Shown: positions 15,912-26,994, numbered from the stretch's first letter. The stretch is 64,000 bases of DNA from Citrobacter amalonaticus Y19 (GCF_000981805.1 NZ_CP011132.1:4960001-5024000); one strand, 5' to 3'. Numbers and translations are program-made. The notes: a model not told the origin generated them from the sequence alone.

Positions 15912-17059
15912 CGCTGAAATCCCGTTGGTTGCCGATCGTCTGTGGTCTGGCGCTGGCCGTCGCGATCGGTGGAACGTGGATGACGATGGCCTCGACCTCG
16001 CCGCAAGAGAATTTACCGCTGGAGACCATTGGCACTGGCGATATCGAAAAGGTGGTGCTGGTGACGGGGGTTCTGAAACCGGCGGTACAGGTTAACGTCG
16101 GCGCGCAGGTCAATGGACAACTGCGCAAACTGTACGTGCGCCAGGGCGAGAAGGTACAAAAAGGGCAACTGCTGGCGGAAATTGACCCCACTTTGCAGGA
16201 GTCAGATCTGAACAACACGCGCGCACAGTTGGCCAGCGCCAAAGCGCAAAAGCTGTCGGCGCAGGCGACGCTGTTACGTTATCGCCAGGAGCTGAACCGC
16301 CAGAGCATGATGCTGCGCGACGGTTCCGGCGTACGCAGTGAATATGAGCAGGCCAGGGCGCAATACGATGCGCAGGTGCAGCAAATTGACGTGAGCGACG
16401 CGCAGATTGTGCAGGCGGAGATGGCGGTAAAAACGGCGCAGGCCAACCTCAGCTATACCCGCATTGTGGCGCCTATCGACGGCGAAGTGCTGGGTATCGT
16501 CACCCGGGAAGGGCAGACCATCGTCTCCTCACAAACGGCACCGACCATTCTGGTACTGGCGGATCTCGATACCATGCAGGTGCAAACGCGCATCTCTGAA
16601 GCTGACGTGCAAAAAATCCGTCCCGGTCAGCCGCTGCGTTTCTACGTCATCGCCAATCCGGATAAACGCTACACCAGTACGATGGGCTTCGTGCAGCCAG
16701 CGCCGCAGGAAGCGCTGGAAGCGCCCGGCGAGGGCGGAATGGGCGGCAATCAACAGGCGATGGCGGTGTACTACACCGGCACCTTTGAAGTGCCTAACGC
16801 TGAGCGCGAGCTCAAAACGTCGATGACGGCACAGGTATTTATTCAAATCGCCGAAGCAAAGAACGTCTTGCGCGTGCCGGTCGCCGCGCTCGGGCAGGCG
16901 CTGGACACCGAGCGATACACCATCACCACCGTGGAAGAGGGGGAAACGCGCACCCGCACGATCCGCATCGGGATCAACGATCGGCAGTACGCCGAAGTGC
17001 TGGAGGGATTGCAGGCCGGCGATCGCGTGGTGCTGGCGCAGGACACGGTGCGAGGGTAG
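15908..17059 (+). CDS. MacA/HlyD-like periplasmic adaptor protein
   Basis: The 383-aa protein has one N-terminal membrane segment (about residues 8-29), the barrel-lipoyl halves (TGVLKPAVQVNVGAQVNGQL and VAPIDGEVLGIVTREGQ), a coiled-coil hairpin between them (about residues 95-180, LNNTRAQLASAKAQ) and a membrane-proximal domain. It would link the inner-membrane transporter to the outer-membrane channel. MacB and OMF genes follow at once. It overlaps the C39 exporter gene by ATGA. Confidence 0.92.
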   Translation: MTLKSRWLPIVCGLALAVAIGGTWMTMASTSPQENLPLETIGTGDIEKVVLVTGVLKPAVQVNVGAQVNGQLRKLYVRQGEKVQKGQLLAEIDPTLQESDLNNTRAQLASAKAQKLSAQATLLRYRQELNRQSMMLRDGSGVRSEYEQARAQYDAQVQQIDVSDAQIVQAEMAVKTAQANLSYTRIVAPIDGEVLGIVTREGQTIVSSQTAPTILVLADLDTMQVQTRISEADVQKIRPGQPLRFYVIANPDKRYTSTMGFVQPAPQEALEAPGEGGMGGNQQAMAVYYTGTFEVPNAERELKTSMTAQVFIQIAEAKNVLRVPVAALGQALDTERYTITTVEEGETRTRTIRIGINDRQYAEVLEGLQAGDRVVLAQDTVRG

Positions 17060-17062
17060 CGG

Positions 17063-18994
17063 ATGGAACCGATTATCGTCTTACGCCAGGTCTGCCGGAC
17101 ATTCAGCGCGGGGAGCGAAACGCTCGCCGTGCTGAGCGATATTTCACTGACCATCCACGGCGGTGAGATGGTGGCGATTGTGGGCGCCTCTGGTTCGGGG
17201 AAGTCGACGTTGATGAACATCATTGGCTGTCTGGACAAGCCTTCTTCCGGCGAGGTGTTGATCAATGGAACGCCGGTGCATGATGCCGACAGTTTGCATC
17301 TGGCCGATCTGCGCAGCCGCTATCTGGGGTTTATTTTTCAGCGCTATCACCTGATGCCGTATCTGACGGCGGAAGAGAACATCGCCATTCCCGCGCTGTA
17401 CACCGCGATGTCAGAAACCGAACGCAACGCGCGCACCCAGCGGCTTGCGTGCCAGCTCGGCCTGGAAAACCGGCTCCAGCATCGTCCCGCCCAACTTTCG
17501 GGTGGGCAACAGCAGCGCGTGAGTATCTGCCGGGCGCTGATCAACGGTGCGCATATCATTCTGGCGGATGAACCCACCGGCGCGCTCGACAGCGTCAGCG
17601 GCAAGGCGCTGATGGACGTGCTGCATCAGTTACATGCGGCGGGACACACGGTTATCATCGTCACCCACGATCGCGACGTCGCCCGACAGGCGCAGCGAAT
17701 TATTGAGATCAGCGACGGGCGGATGATTAGCGATGTTCAGCACGTCGCCGCCCGCCCCCCGATTGCGCTGCCGGAGCAGGATAACGGACGCGCCTCGCTG
17801 GGACGCCGCCTTCGTGAGTCGGTCCGCATGGCCTGGCGTTCGCTGCTCGGGCACCGGATGCGCGCGTTTCTGTCCATGCTGGGGATCATCATCGGCATCG
17901 CGTCGGTGGTGTCATCGATGGCGGTAGGCGAAGGCGCACGACAGGCGATCATGAGTGAAATAGGCAAGCTGGGAAGCACCACGCTGGAGATCCATCCCGG
18001 AACGGGGTGGGGCAGTAAGCGCCCGGATATGGAGCGCGCGCTGTCGATGGATGATGTGCGCAGCTTACAGGCGCTGCCGTGGATCATGGGCGTCTCGCCG
18101 GTGGTCAGCAGCACAACGCTCGCGGTACGCAAGGGACTTGACTCCTCCATGATGCTCTCCGGCGTTTCTCAGGATTTTTTCGCTCTGCAAGGACTGCGTT
18201 TTGTGCAGGGAAATGGCTTCACCGCGCGCGACGTCGCGGAAGGCGAACCGGTGTTGATCCTTGATGAAACCGGGCGCGATACGCTGTTTCCCGGTGGTGA
18301 AAACCCGCTTGATGAGATAGTCCAGATTGGCGGCGCGCCGTGGCGGGTAATCGGCGTGGCGACACGACCCGGCCCGAAGGTGGTGGGGGGATTTATGACC
18401 GCCTGGGTTCCGCATACGTCATTACAGCAGCGGCTCACCGGCGAAAAACCACTGGAATCGTTGATTCTGCGTTTTCAACCGCCGCTGGAGCCGCATGAGG
18501 CGGCACAACGAGCGGAGCGTCATCTGCTGCGGGAACATGGCCAGAAAGATTTCTTTATCCAGACCGACGATCAACTGGCGAACGCACTGCAAAAAACCTC
18601 TGACTCTCTGTCGCTGTTGATCACCGCCATTGCGGCGATCTCCTTGCTGGTGGGGGGCGTCGGGGTGATGAACATCATGCTGGTGTCGGTGACTGAGCGG
18701 ACCCATGAAATTGGTATCCGCTTATCGGTTGGCGCGCGCCCTTCGGACATCATGAACCAGTTTCTGATTGAGGCGGTGATGATCTGCGCCCTCGGCGGCC
18801 TGCTGGGGGTTTTTGGATCGTGGGTGGCAGGGCATCTTTTCGCTTTTGCGACCGATGCGTTCTCGATGGTGTTCACCGTGTTCCCGGTGTTGATGGCCTG
18901 TGGGTTTTCCGCCCTGATTGGTCTGACGTTTGGCTATTTTCCGGCGCGCAGAGCGGCTCGCCTCAATCCAACCGAGGCGCTGGCTCGCGAATGA
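17063..18994 (+). CDS. MacB-like ABC transporter
   Basis: A 643-aa MacB-type protein: N-terminal ATPase (Walker A GASGSGKST near residue 41, LSGGQQQR, DEPTGALD), a first membrane segment near residue 270 (FLSMLGIIIGIASVVSSMAVG), a periplasmic domain and three C-terminal segments with the FtsX signature HEIGIRLSVGARPSDI. MacB pumps periplasmic substrates outward through MacA and TolC rather than through its own membrane domain. It could expel the matured peptide from the periplasm after the C39 exporter has crossed the inner membrane. Confidence 0.94.
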   Translation: MEPIIVLRQVCRTFSAGSETLAVLSDISLTIHGGEMVAIVGASGSGKSTLMNIIGCLDKPSSGEVLINGTPVHDADSLHLADLRSRYLGFIFQRYHLMPYLTAEENIAIPALYTAMSETERNARTQRLACQLGLENRLQHRPAQLSGGQQQRVSICRALINGAHIILADEPTGALDSVSGKALMDVLHQLHAAGHTVIIVTHDRDVARQAQRIIEISDGRMISDVQHVAARPPIALPEQDNGRASLGRRLRESVRMAWRSLLGHRMRAFLSMLGIIIGIASVVSSMAVGEGARQAIMSEIGKLGSTTLEIHPGTGWGSKRPDMERALSMDDVRSLQALPWIMGVSPVVSSTTLAVRKGLDSSMMLSGVSQDFFALQGLRFVQGNGFTARDVAEGEPVLILDETGRDTLFPGGENPLDEIVQIGGAPWRVIGVATRPGPKVVGGFMTAWVPHTSLQQRLTGEKPLESLILRFQPPLEPHEAAQRAERHLLREHGQKDFFIQTDDQLANALQKTSDSLSLLITAIAAISLLVGGVGVMNIMLVSVTERTHEIGIRLSVGARPSDIMNQFLIEAVMICALGGLLGVFGSWVAGHLFAFATDAFSMVFTVFPVLMACGFSALIGLTFGYFPARRAARLNPTEALARE

Positions 18995-20356
18995 AAAGAC
19001 TCCTTTTGTTACCCGCATTTTTGTTGCTGGCAGGTTGTAGTTCGCTGACCCGCAGCGACTACCAGCGTCCGCTGCTGTCATTGCCCACCCAGTGGCAACC
19101 CGCTACCGACATGGTGTCGGAATACGGCTGGCAGCGTTTTGGCGATCCCCGGCTATCGCGGGTGATTGAACAGGTGCTGGAGAGCAATAACGACCTGGCT
19201 GCGGCGGCCATCACCGTGCAGCAGGCGCGCGTTGCTGCGGGGTTAACCGACACCAATATGACCCCCGACGTGTCGGTCAGCGGTTCCGCCAGCAACAGCA
19301 AAAACGTGCGCCGCGGGGCATCGTCACAGGAAAGCTACAGCAGCGGCATGACCATCTCCTGGGAACTGGACCTGTGGGGAAAACTGGCGCGAACCCGTGA
19401 ACAAAGCGAATGGGAAGCGGTGGCGAGCGAGCAGGATTACCATGCGACGGTGCTCACCACGATGGGTACCACCGCCCAGCTTTACTGGCTTATCGCGCTG
19501 TATAACCAGCAGATTCGCAATCAGCGTGACGGTCTGGCTATCTCGCAACAGACCGTGCAGCAGGAGCTGTCATGGTTTAACGCCGGGAAGGTCGGTCAGC
19601 TCGATGTGTTGCAGTCGCAGCAGGCCCTGCTGGAACGAGAGAATCAGTTGCGAACGCTGGTTCAGCAGCGTCAGAACACGCGCAATGCGCTGGCGCTGTT
19701 GCTCAACAGACCGGCGGAACAGCATACCGATGAAGCGCCCGCGCTGGATGCCAGGCAGCAGGTGCCGATCGTGCAAAAAACACCGCTGCGGGTCATCGCG
19801 CAGCGGCCTGACATTCAGGCGGCGGAGTCACGCCTGCGTGCGGCGCTTGCGGGTTACGACGCCTCGCGACTGCAGTTTTATCCCGCACTTTCTCTTGATG
19901 CCTCGCTGAATGCGGGCAGCCAAGTCTTCAGTCAATGGTTCAGCGACCCGATCCGCTCGATTGGCGGCGCGCTGACGCTGCCGTTTATCCAGTGGAATAC
20001 CCAACAGCTCACCGTGAAGCAGGCGGATCTCGCGGTAAAACAGGCGGCAATAACCTTTCGCTCGACGGCCTATGCGGCGCTCGCCGAAGTGGATGAGGCG
20101 ATGGAGAACCGCCTGAGCGCCGATGAACAACGCGCGCGACTTCACCAGTCGCTGGCCCTCAGCCAGCGGCGTTTAACCCTGACGGAAAGCCGCTACCGCG
20201 CGGGCGCCGTGGATTTTCAGACGTTGTTGAACGCGCAGGACGATCTGTTGACGTTAGAGAACGCCCTCGCACAAACCCAATACGACTACCTCTACGCCAC
20301 GCTGCAGCTCTGGCTGGCGCAAGGGGGTGGCGAAACGCAATACAGGATAATGAAAC

Positions 20357-20370
<14 letters not shown>
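18991..20370 (+). CDS. NodT-family outer membrane efflux lipoprotein
   Basis: I chose ATG 18991, overlapping the MacB stop as ATGA; the frame extends back to 18820 inside macB without meaning. The 459-aa product begins with a lipoprotein signal (MKRLLLLPAFLLLAGCSS, lipobox LAGC). The two TolC-like repeats follow (for example SVSGSASNSKNVRRG, ISWELDLWGKLART, RPDIQAAESRLRAA, SRYRAGAVDFQTLLNAQ). It supplies the outer-membrane channel for the adaptor and MacB-like pair. Confidence 0.92.
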
Positions 20371-21606
<1,236 letters not shown>

Positions 21607-21610
<4 letters not shown>

Positions 21611-22413
21611 TGCCACTTCATTATGGTCAACAGGATGCCCGGCGCTGGGCCGCGTTTTCGGGTGACTACAATCCGGTGCATTTTGACGAGGCGTGGGTGA
21701 GAGCGCGAGGGGGAAGTGGGCTTAGCGTGCATGGTATGCGCGCCTTGCTGGACGTAAAGCGGTTTATCAGCCCACCGGCCGACGACGCCCCGTATCTGAA
21801 ATGTACTGTACGTTTACGCCGACCGCTGTGGCGGGATACCGCCTATCGCCTGACGCGTGATGTGAATAAACGTGTTGCGGCATCGGTGCGCGAGTTTTCT
21901 GCCGAAGAGGCCTGCCTTTCCTGCCAGCTCACACCAGAGAACCACCTGCCGTTAGTCGATGGCGAAAGCCAGCGGGTGCTGGATACCTCGGCGCTGGCCG
22001 CGCTGCATCAGACATTCATGCCGCTGCTTCCCGACGCTCAGCAGTGGCATTTTCTCGATGCCTTGCTGTTTCGTCATCTTCTTCAGGATCCCGCGCTGTT
22101 ACGCCAGCAGGCCATTGCCGCCATTCTGCCGACGTGTCAGACGATGGATGCGCTGTTTTCTCACTTTCCCGTCGTACAGACCCATCAGGAAGTCATTTTC
22201 GACAGCCATCTGCTGGCCCCCTGGCAAGCAGAGTCGCTGCCGGAAAACCTTGAGATCGACACGTTGCCCGCCCTGGTGGTTGGCGACCTTGCGAGTGGCG
22301 CGGTGGTGGTGCGAATCGCCGCGCGAACCTGTTATCAACATCACTACATTAGCAATGCCGTGACGCTTAAAGTCGGCGCGCTGACAAAAGGAAAATCGAA
22401 TGAGCCAGCATGA
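21607..22413 (+). CDS. MaoC-like hot-dog dehydratase
   Basis: The 268-aa protein carries the MaoC/R-hydratase motif FSGDYNPVHFDEAW (residues 17-30; Asp20 and His25 are the expected catalytic pair) and SGLSVHGM. This part would dehydrate 3-hydroxyacyl chains. The rest (about 120-268) is an extension I do not recognise, perhaps a degenerate second hot-dog half (LPALVVGDLASGAVVVRIAA). It replaces FabZ/FabA in this small synthase set. Confidence 0.78.
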
Positions 22414-22651
22414 AATGATCTACGACAAAATCAGTGAAATGATCTGCGACGCAAAAGACCTGTCGCCGGAGGCGCTGACGCCCGAGACGACGCTGCCGGA
22501 ACTGGAACTGGACAGTCTCGACTACGTTGAGCTGATGGTGCTGGCGAAGCGTGAATTTAACGTCACGCTTAATCCCGAAATGTTTATGAAAAATCCAACC
22601 ATGACGCTTCGCGAACTCAGCCAGCGCATTGCGCAGGAAATGGCAGGTTGA
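22400..22651 (+). CDS. Acyl carrier protein
   Basis: An 83-aa acidic helical protein with the phosphopantetheine site ELDSLDYVELM (Ser39). It differs from housekeeping AcpP, which has DSLDTVELV, and includes Cys16. It overlaps the dehydratase by 14 nt. No phosphopantetheinyl transferase gene is nearby, so host AcpS or EntD would have to load it. Confidence 0.94.
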   Translation: MSQHEMIYDKISEMICDAKDLSPEALTPETTLPELELDSLDYVELMVLAKREFNVTLNPEMFMKNPTMTLRELSQRIAQEMAG

Positions 22652-22652
22652 T

Positions 22653-23390
22653 ATGGCAAAGAAATGGATGCTCATCACTGGCGGTAGTCGGGGAATCGGT
22701 CAGGCGCTGGTGAGCCACCTGTTGCCCGAATGGAACATTGTCTTTACCGGCCGTAACGAGGCGGGTATCGCCCGCACGCTGGACATCGCGAAAAGCCAGA
22801 GTACATCGACCTGGGTGAAAGGATGTCGCTGCGACGGCGGCGACGAAGCCAGCGTTGCGCAGTTAGCCACGTCGCTGCTTGAAGCGTATGGCGCGCCCGC
22901 CGCCATCATCCATAACGCTGGCATGACGAATGATGCGCTGCACATCCACCAGAAAGCGAGCGACTGGCAGGAGGTGCTGGGAAATAATCTGGTCGCGGTG
23001 GTCAACTGGAATCGTATCCTGCTGCCCGCCATGATGACCCAGGGCAGTGGATCAATCGTGTTTATGTCGTCTGTGACGGCCATTAAAGGCAACAGCGGGC
23101 AGACGGCCTATGCAGCCAGCAAGGCGGCGATGATTGGCCTGACGCATTCGCTGGCGCGTGAAGTGGGGCGCTTTGGCATTCGGGTTAACTGTCTGGCGCC
23201 GGGATTGATTGAAGGCGAAATGGTTCAGGCCATTCCGGAAGCCCGATTGAAAGCGATGCGGCAGAATATTCCGCTGCGCCGTCTCGGGCGCACGCAGGAT
23301 GTCGCCCGCGCGGTCGCGTTTCTGGCCGGGGAAGGGAGTAGCTATCTCACCGGTCAGACACTGGTGCTGGATGGCGGTTTGTCTACCTGA
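22653..23390 (+). CDS. 3-oxoacyl-ACP reductase (FabG-like SDR)
   Basis: I chose ATG 22653, 1 nt after the ACP stop. The 245-aa protein is a classical short-chain dehydrogenase: TGGSRGIG for NADPH near residue 9, IIHNAG near 82, the Ser in MSSVTAIKG and the YAASK pair near 150, and the C-terminal YLTGQTLVLDGG. It would reduce the 3-keto group made by the ketosynthase. It is the last gene of the run; a hairpin follows. Confidence 0.93.
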   Translation: MAKKWMLITGGSRGIGQALVSHLLPEWNIVFTGRNEAGIARTLDIAKSQSTSTWVKGCRCDGGDEASVAQLATSLLEAYGAPAAIIHNAGMTNDALHIHQKASDWQEVLGNNLVAVVNWNRILLPAMMTQGSGSIVFMSSVTAIKGNSGQTAYAASKAAMIGLTHSLAREVGRFGIRVNCLAPGLIEGEMVQAIPEARLKAMRQNIPLRRLGRTQDVARAVAFLAGEGSSYLTGQTLVLDGGLST

Positions 23391-23398
23391 GAAAGGGA

Positions 23399-23424
23399 AA
23401 CCGCGAGAACGATGTCTCGCGGTT
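23399..23424. terminator. Hairpin between convergent operons
   Basis: AACCGCGAGA (23399-23408) pairs perfectly over 10 bp with TCTCGCGGTT (23415-23424), loop ACGATG. It lacks a T run on the + strand; on the - strand it is followed by TTTCCC. It separates the ketoreductase and HD-protein genes and touches the stop of the latter. Confidence 0.65.
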
Positions 23425-24596
23425 CAGGGCAGGCTGAGTTGATTTATTCTCTGAACCAGGGCGCGTCGCTCTTTGACGGACTCCTGAAAGATCTGCAACA
23501 AAGCCCCACTATTTTGCTGCACAATGCCCGCCAGTTCGGGGGCGATTTCTGCGGTTTCCCCAACGCGCGCTTTAAATTCTGACGACAGCGTGACGCCCTG
23601 TAACAACGACGCCAGCCAGATACTGGCTTTCAGAATCCTCACCTCCGGAGGATGCGCGGCTTTTGCCATCACCGTCTTTTGGATTTGACACCAGCGGGCA
23701 ATATCCCGAATGGCTTCAATAGGATCGAGTTCATCCCAGACCGCATTTTCTTCCCCGGTATGTGCCGGTGCGGCACACAGCGCCAGAGACGTCAGGTTGT
23801 GCAACAAGCCACCTATTTCAATTTTCAGGCACTGGACTGGGGGAATCCCCATTTCTCTTGCCAGGAAACCAGATATACGGCCGACGACCAGGGAGTGCTG
23901 GACGCCGTTCTGGCTGAACCCATCAATAATAAACGCCAGCATGGTGGCGATATCGCGAAAGTTATGCAAAGAGATGGCGTCGTTATGGATGCGGGGAATG
24001 TCCTCGATGTAATCATCGAATTCTGTGGATTTAATTTTTAACCAGAAGTGTTCGCAGATTGCTATTTTTCTGAATGCGTTAATAAATTCGGGGTTATACA
24101 GGATGTGTTCGCCGCCCACAATGATATTAATAATCTCATCTTTTGCCGATATTATATCGCTGGCGCGGTAATGGGCGATTAAAACATCCAGACGATCCGC
24201 CAGATAAACGACATGACTCTCCTTGGGCACTTTTTCACCGTTAACGTGGTCGCCTTTCCCGTCATCCCAACGGGTGTGGTGATAGCGAACAATGGGACTT
24301 AACGGGGTCAGCAAAGGGACGCTGGCCAGTAATTCAGCGCCGACTGCCGCGTGGTTATTGAGTTCATTGTCGTAATAGCTCAGGGGCTGAAGGCGTGACT
24401 CTTCGTTCAACCCTCCAATATCATGAAGCAGGGCCGCCAGCAGGGTTTTCCTGCACTGTGCAGGCGTGAACCGGGATTCCCGGGCCAGGTGCCAGGCGAT
24501 AAATGCCGTTCTGACATGATGCAGGTTAAGCCTGGGGTTAATCATGTCTATTATTTTTGAGATGCAAGCCAGTGATTCTATTAATTTTATATTCAT
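23424..24596 (-). CDS. Tandem HD-domain protein, degenerate HD-GYP
   Basis: A 390-aa protein with no membrane segment. The first half is an HD-GYP-like domain: His26/His27, HD at 58-59 (LLHDIGG), His106/His107, RWDDGKGDH where HD-GYP enzymes have DGxGYP, and LADRLDVLI (133-140). The second half repeats the fold without the metal Asp (HSLVVGRISGFLA and GGLLHNL). It may cut or only bind cyclic di-GMP; the lost YP makes activity uncertain. It lies 51 nt after the FidL-like gene on the same strand, so it is probably in that operon. Confidence 0.72.
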   Translation of the reverse strand: MNIKLIESLACISKIIDMINPRLNLHHVRTAFIAWHLARESRFTPAQCRKTLLAALLHDIGGLNEESRLQPLSYYDNELNNHAAVGAELLASVPLLTPLSPIVRYHHTRWDDGKGDHVNGEKVPKESHVVYLADRLDVLIAHYRASDIISAKDEIINIIVGGEHILYNPEFINAFRKIAICEHFWLKIKSTEFDDYIEDIPRIHNDAISLHNFRDIATMLAFIIDGFSQNGVQHSLVVGRISGFLAREMGIPPVQCLKIEIGGLLHNLTSLALCAAPAHTGEENAVWDELDPIEAIRDIARWCQIQKTVMAKAAHPPEVRILKASIWLASLLQGVTLSSEFKARVGETAEIAPELAGIVQQNSGALLQIFQESVKERRALVQRINQLSLP

Positions 24597-24647
24597 ATAA
24601 TGAGAAACTTAACTTTCGCTGTGCTTCGTGAAAGAAAACCACGCAGA

Positions 24648-25115
24648 TTAATCTCGTTTGCAACCATATTGCGGGAAGGCGTGGTTACCAAATAGTATGA
24701 CATTTTTATTGAGTTTTTTTAGAAAAATTATTTTATCGTTCGGGCCTTTGCCAAATAACAAATTATTAGCAATCTCATCATCAACATTGTCAGTATTATC
24801 ATGTATAGTTTTAACACTCATTATCTTATACAGATGCGCATTGGCATTGTACGTTTCATATTTCATTTTGAGCGTCCGCGATATTAAATACTTTTTTTCG
24901 TTATGTGTGAGAAGACCATCAATATTGATAAGAAGTTGTTCGTCCGTCATGTGTGCAAAAATTAACCCTTCGGCCCGAATGCTGTCGCCGTTGATACTCT
25001 GAATGACAGAAAACTGTGACTCGCAAGAGAAAACCGGAGACCGGGTTAAACAGTAAACGGTGCCGATCAATAAGAGACCGACACAGCTCAAAAGCAAGAT
25101 GGCTTGTTTAGGCAT
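24648..25115 (-). CDS. FidL-like membrane-anchored protein
   Basis: A 155-aa protein with one N-terminal membrane segment (about residues 4-22) and a periplasmic part with Cys30 and a Cys near the C-terminus (QYGCKRD). The size, topology and place after a MarT-like regulator match FidL, known from the marT-fidL pair of SPI-3; no biochemical function is established to my knowledge. It overlaps the regulator by 8 nt. The DNA is visibly AT-rich compared with the synthase operon, which hints at separate acquisition. Confidence 0.7.
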   Translation of the reverse strand: MPKQAILLLSCVGLLLIGTVYCLTRSPVFSCESQFSVIQSINGDSIRAEGLIFAHMTDEQLLINIDGLLTHNEKKYLISRTLKMKYETYNANAHLYKIMSVKTIHDNTDNVDDEIANNLLFGKGPNDKIIFLKKLNKNVILFGNHAFPQYGCKRD

Positions 25116-25848
25116 TATTTTTTTCTCTGTAATAAAAACTCATGCAACTGTCTTTATCACATTTGATCAGGAGCAATTGCACAGTATCGCCCAGGGCACC
25201 TTTTACCTGCTGCCTGTAAATGTACAACTCCTTTTGCTGTGAACAATCGAACGGTTGCGGGACAAAATCAAAACTTTTTGTCACTTCTTGCAACGAGAGT
25301 GAGGGAGGCATAAAAATGACGCACTGGCCCTTAATGACTTTTTGTATATCGGTGTCGGCTCTGAATGACTCGGGATTTATTATGAGAAGGAGAAAGGCGA
25401 TCGCCAGGGCGATAATACGGGTAAACCGCTTAAGACAGGTTTTTTGCGGTTCAACGGGTTGTGTCTCCGGCTCCTTTTCTTCGAGGAAGGGGGTTCGATA
25501 CTCACGATCGTTATTGATAATGGCATCTTCCGCTATTTTGAAACCAATACGGGGAACCGTGACAATGATTTCTTTTGCGACACCCAGATCGCTCAGGTTT
25601 CTGCGTAATGTTGAGATATATTGATTTAGATTACTATTTGACGCTCTGGCACCATATTTATCAAAAACGGCCTGAAAGATTTCATTTCTCGAAAGGATAT
25701 CGCCGTGGTGATTGAGCAATTCTGCCAGCAGGCGCGTAGAGGTTTGGGATAATTCAACGCAATCCCCAGTCAACAGGTTAACGAGAGACGCATCCTCCGT
25801 GTCAAAAGTGATAAATCCCTCAATGTCGAACCTCATGCTCATCTCCAC
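25108..25848 (-). CDS. MarT/ToxR-like membrane-bound transcriptional regulator
   Basis: A 246-aa protein: N-terminal winged-helix DNA-binding domain of the ToxR/CadC type (about residues 10-108, with SQTSTRLLAELLNHHGDILS, LNQYISTLRRNL and TVPRIGFKI), one membrane segment (about 143-158) and a periplasmic part with Cys. Such proteins sense periplasmic conditions and activate virulence or stress genes. It reads away from the PapI-like gene; the shared 156-nt region has a nested dyad. Confidence 0.82.
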   Translation of the reverse strand: MEMSMRFDIEGFITFDTEDASLVNLLTGDCVELSQTSTRLLAELLNHHGDILSRNEIFQAVFDKYGARASNSNLNQYISTLRRNLSDLGVAKEIIVTVPRIGFKIAEDAIINNDREYRTPFLEEKEPETQPVEPQKTCLKRFTRIIALAIAFLLLIINPESFRADTDIQKVIKGQCVIFMPPSLSLQEVTKSFDFVPQPFDCSQQKELYIYRQQVKGALGDTVQLLLIKCDKDSCMSFYYREKNNA

Positions 25849-25865
25849 CCTAAACCTTGCTTTTT

Positions 25866-25909
25866 TCTAACATGCAGTTTTATTTTAATAAAACAGCATA
25901 AATGTTAGA
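25866..25909. promoter_or_regulatory. Nested dyad between divergent regulators
   Basis: An outer pair TCTAACAT (25866-25873) and ATGTTAGA (25902-25909) encloses an inner palindrome GTTTTATT (25877-25884) TT AATAAAAC (25887-25894). Both are perfect over 8 bp. It lies 18 nt upstream of the MarT-like start and about 95 nt upstream of the PapI-like start, so it could be a shared operator. Confidence 0.55.
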
Positions 25910-26004
25910 TAAAAATTCTGAATTTGCATTCATCTTAAGCTAATGTTGCTGGTTGACACAGGAGAACACATACTGCTAACACCTTCAAAATCCAGGAGTC
26001 TGCA

Positions 26005-26370
26005 ATGAAACTCTCGCTGTGTTCATATAACCCGGGTGCAGCACATCCAGGCTACAACGTATCTCATGACAATCTGCAGATGTTAGCGGCGGAAATGGGA
26101 ATAAGTGACCTGGCGATGATCAGGGGGCCGGAACAATTTTTTATTCTCAATCTATTAAAAGATCACAGTACTCAAGGCCTGTCGACCAGGGAGCTTGCCG
26201 ATCTGTGTGGCGTCTCAATTTATAAAGTCAGACACTTACTTCTTCCGCTGGAGAAATATGGTCAAGTTATAAGAGATAAAATGCAAAAACACCATCAGTG
26301 GTTTTTGTCAAAGGATTCCGCAGATATTGATTGGCATTCTAACAAGCGGTATTTTCATTTGCAACAATGA
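26005..26370 (+). CDS. PapI/FaeA-family winged-helix regulator
   Basis: A 121-aa protein behind CCAGGAG. Residues of about 45-108 match the PapI/FaeA winged helix (ILNLLKDHSTQGLSTRELAD, then YKVRHLLLPLEKYGQV and QWFLSK). PapI works with Lrp at methylation-controlled pilus promoters. Here about 43 residues precede the domain, more than in PapI, and no GATC repeats are seen near the fimbrial promoter 22 kb away, so its target is unknown. Confidence 0.72.
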   Translation: MKLSLCSYNPGAAHPGYNVSHDNLQMLAAEMGISDLAMIRGPEQFFILNLLKDHSTQGLSTRELADLCGVSIYKVRHLLLPLEKYGQVIRDKMQKHHQWFLSKDSADIDWHSNKRYFHLQQ

Positions 26371-26970
26371 CCAGGAAGTCAATTAGATAACTCTGATGGC
26401 AGGAAAAATCCTGATTATTATCTCGCAGAATGTTAGGAAAAATCCCAATAAAATTTTAATATTCTCACGCTAGCACTATTGCCTTTTGTCCATTTTGTTT
26501 ATGTATTGTACATACCACGCGTGCGGTCCGTATTTTACCGGTAAAGACAAGAGTAACGCTTAACTTTTTTTAACGGTGTATTACATTTTTTGAATGGCTT
26601 GCTTGTCAGATACCCGTGAAACAGAGTGTCAACGGGCAGTCACTTTTAATCCCAAATACGGTGACATCGCAATAATAAACAGGGGGGGAACAGTATTGAG
26701 ACAATTTTTACTCACGCGAATACACCTTCCAGAAGGAAGTTATCACTGCTGTTGAGTCCTTTATGCCGTAAGGGTTAGCGTTGAGGTCTGGTGATGAGCA
26801 TCAACGCGGCGAGTCAGAGACTTATAATATGACGATTCCAGACCACAATAAAAAGGCACTGTTGAATACAGTAAAGAGAATTACGGTGAGGAAGGCGTAT
26901 TTTATCTCTTGGTCTGGCAGACGGCAGATTATCGAACGGAGTGCGATGGAGAGTCCGTTTCGCCAAAAGC
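26371..26970. other. Gene-free AT-rich stretch before the att site
   Basis: About 600 nt without a gene I can support. A 68-codon frame at 26781-26987 runs into the tRNA terminator and has no recognisable feature. The stretch has the look of old junction DNA beside a tRNA integration site. ATGTTAGGAAAAATCCC near 26430 recalls the ATGTTAGATAAAAATTC of the divergent regulatory region. Confidence 0.5.
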
Positions 26971-26994
26971 AAAAAACCAGCCCATAGGCTGGTT
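26971..26994 (-). terminator. Terminator of the tRNA-Phe transcript
   Basis: On the minus strand AACCAGCC pairs with GGCTGGTT (26975-26982 and 26987-26994 on the + strand) and is followed by a run of T. It lies 11 nt beyond the tRNA 3' end and would end a leftward tRNA-Phe transcript. Confidence 0.85.

Noticed and set aside
26781..26987. 68-codon frame before the att site
   Set aside because: It ends inside the tRNA terminator hairpin and shows no domain or coupling.
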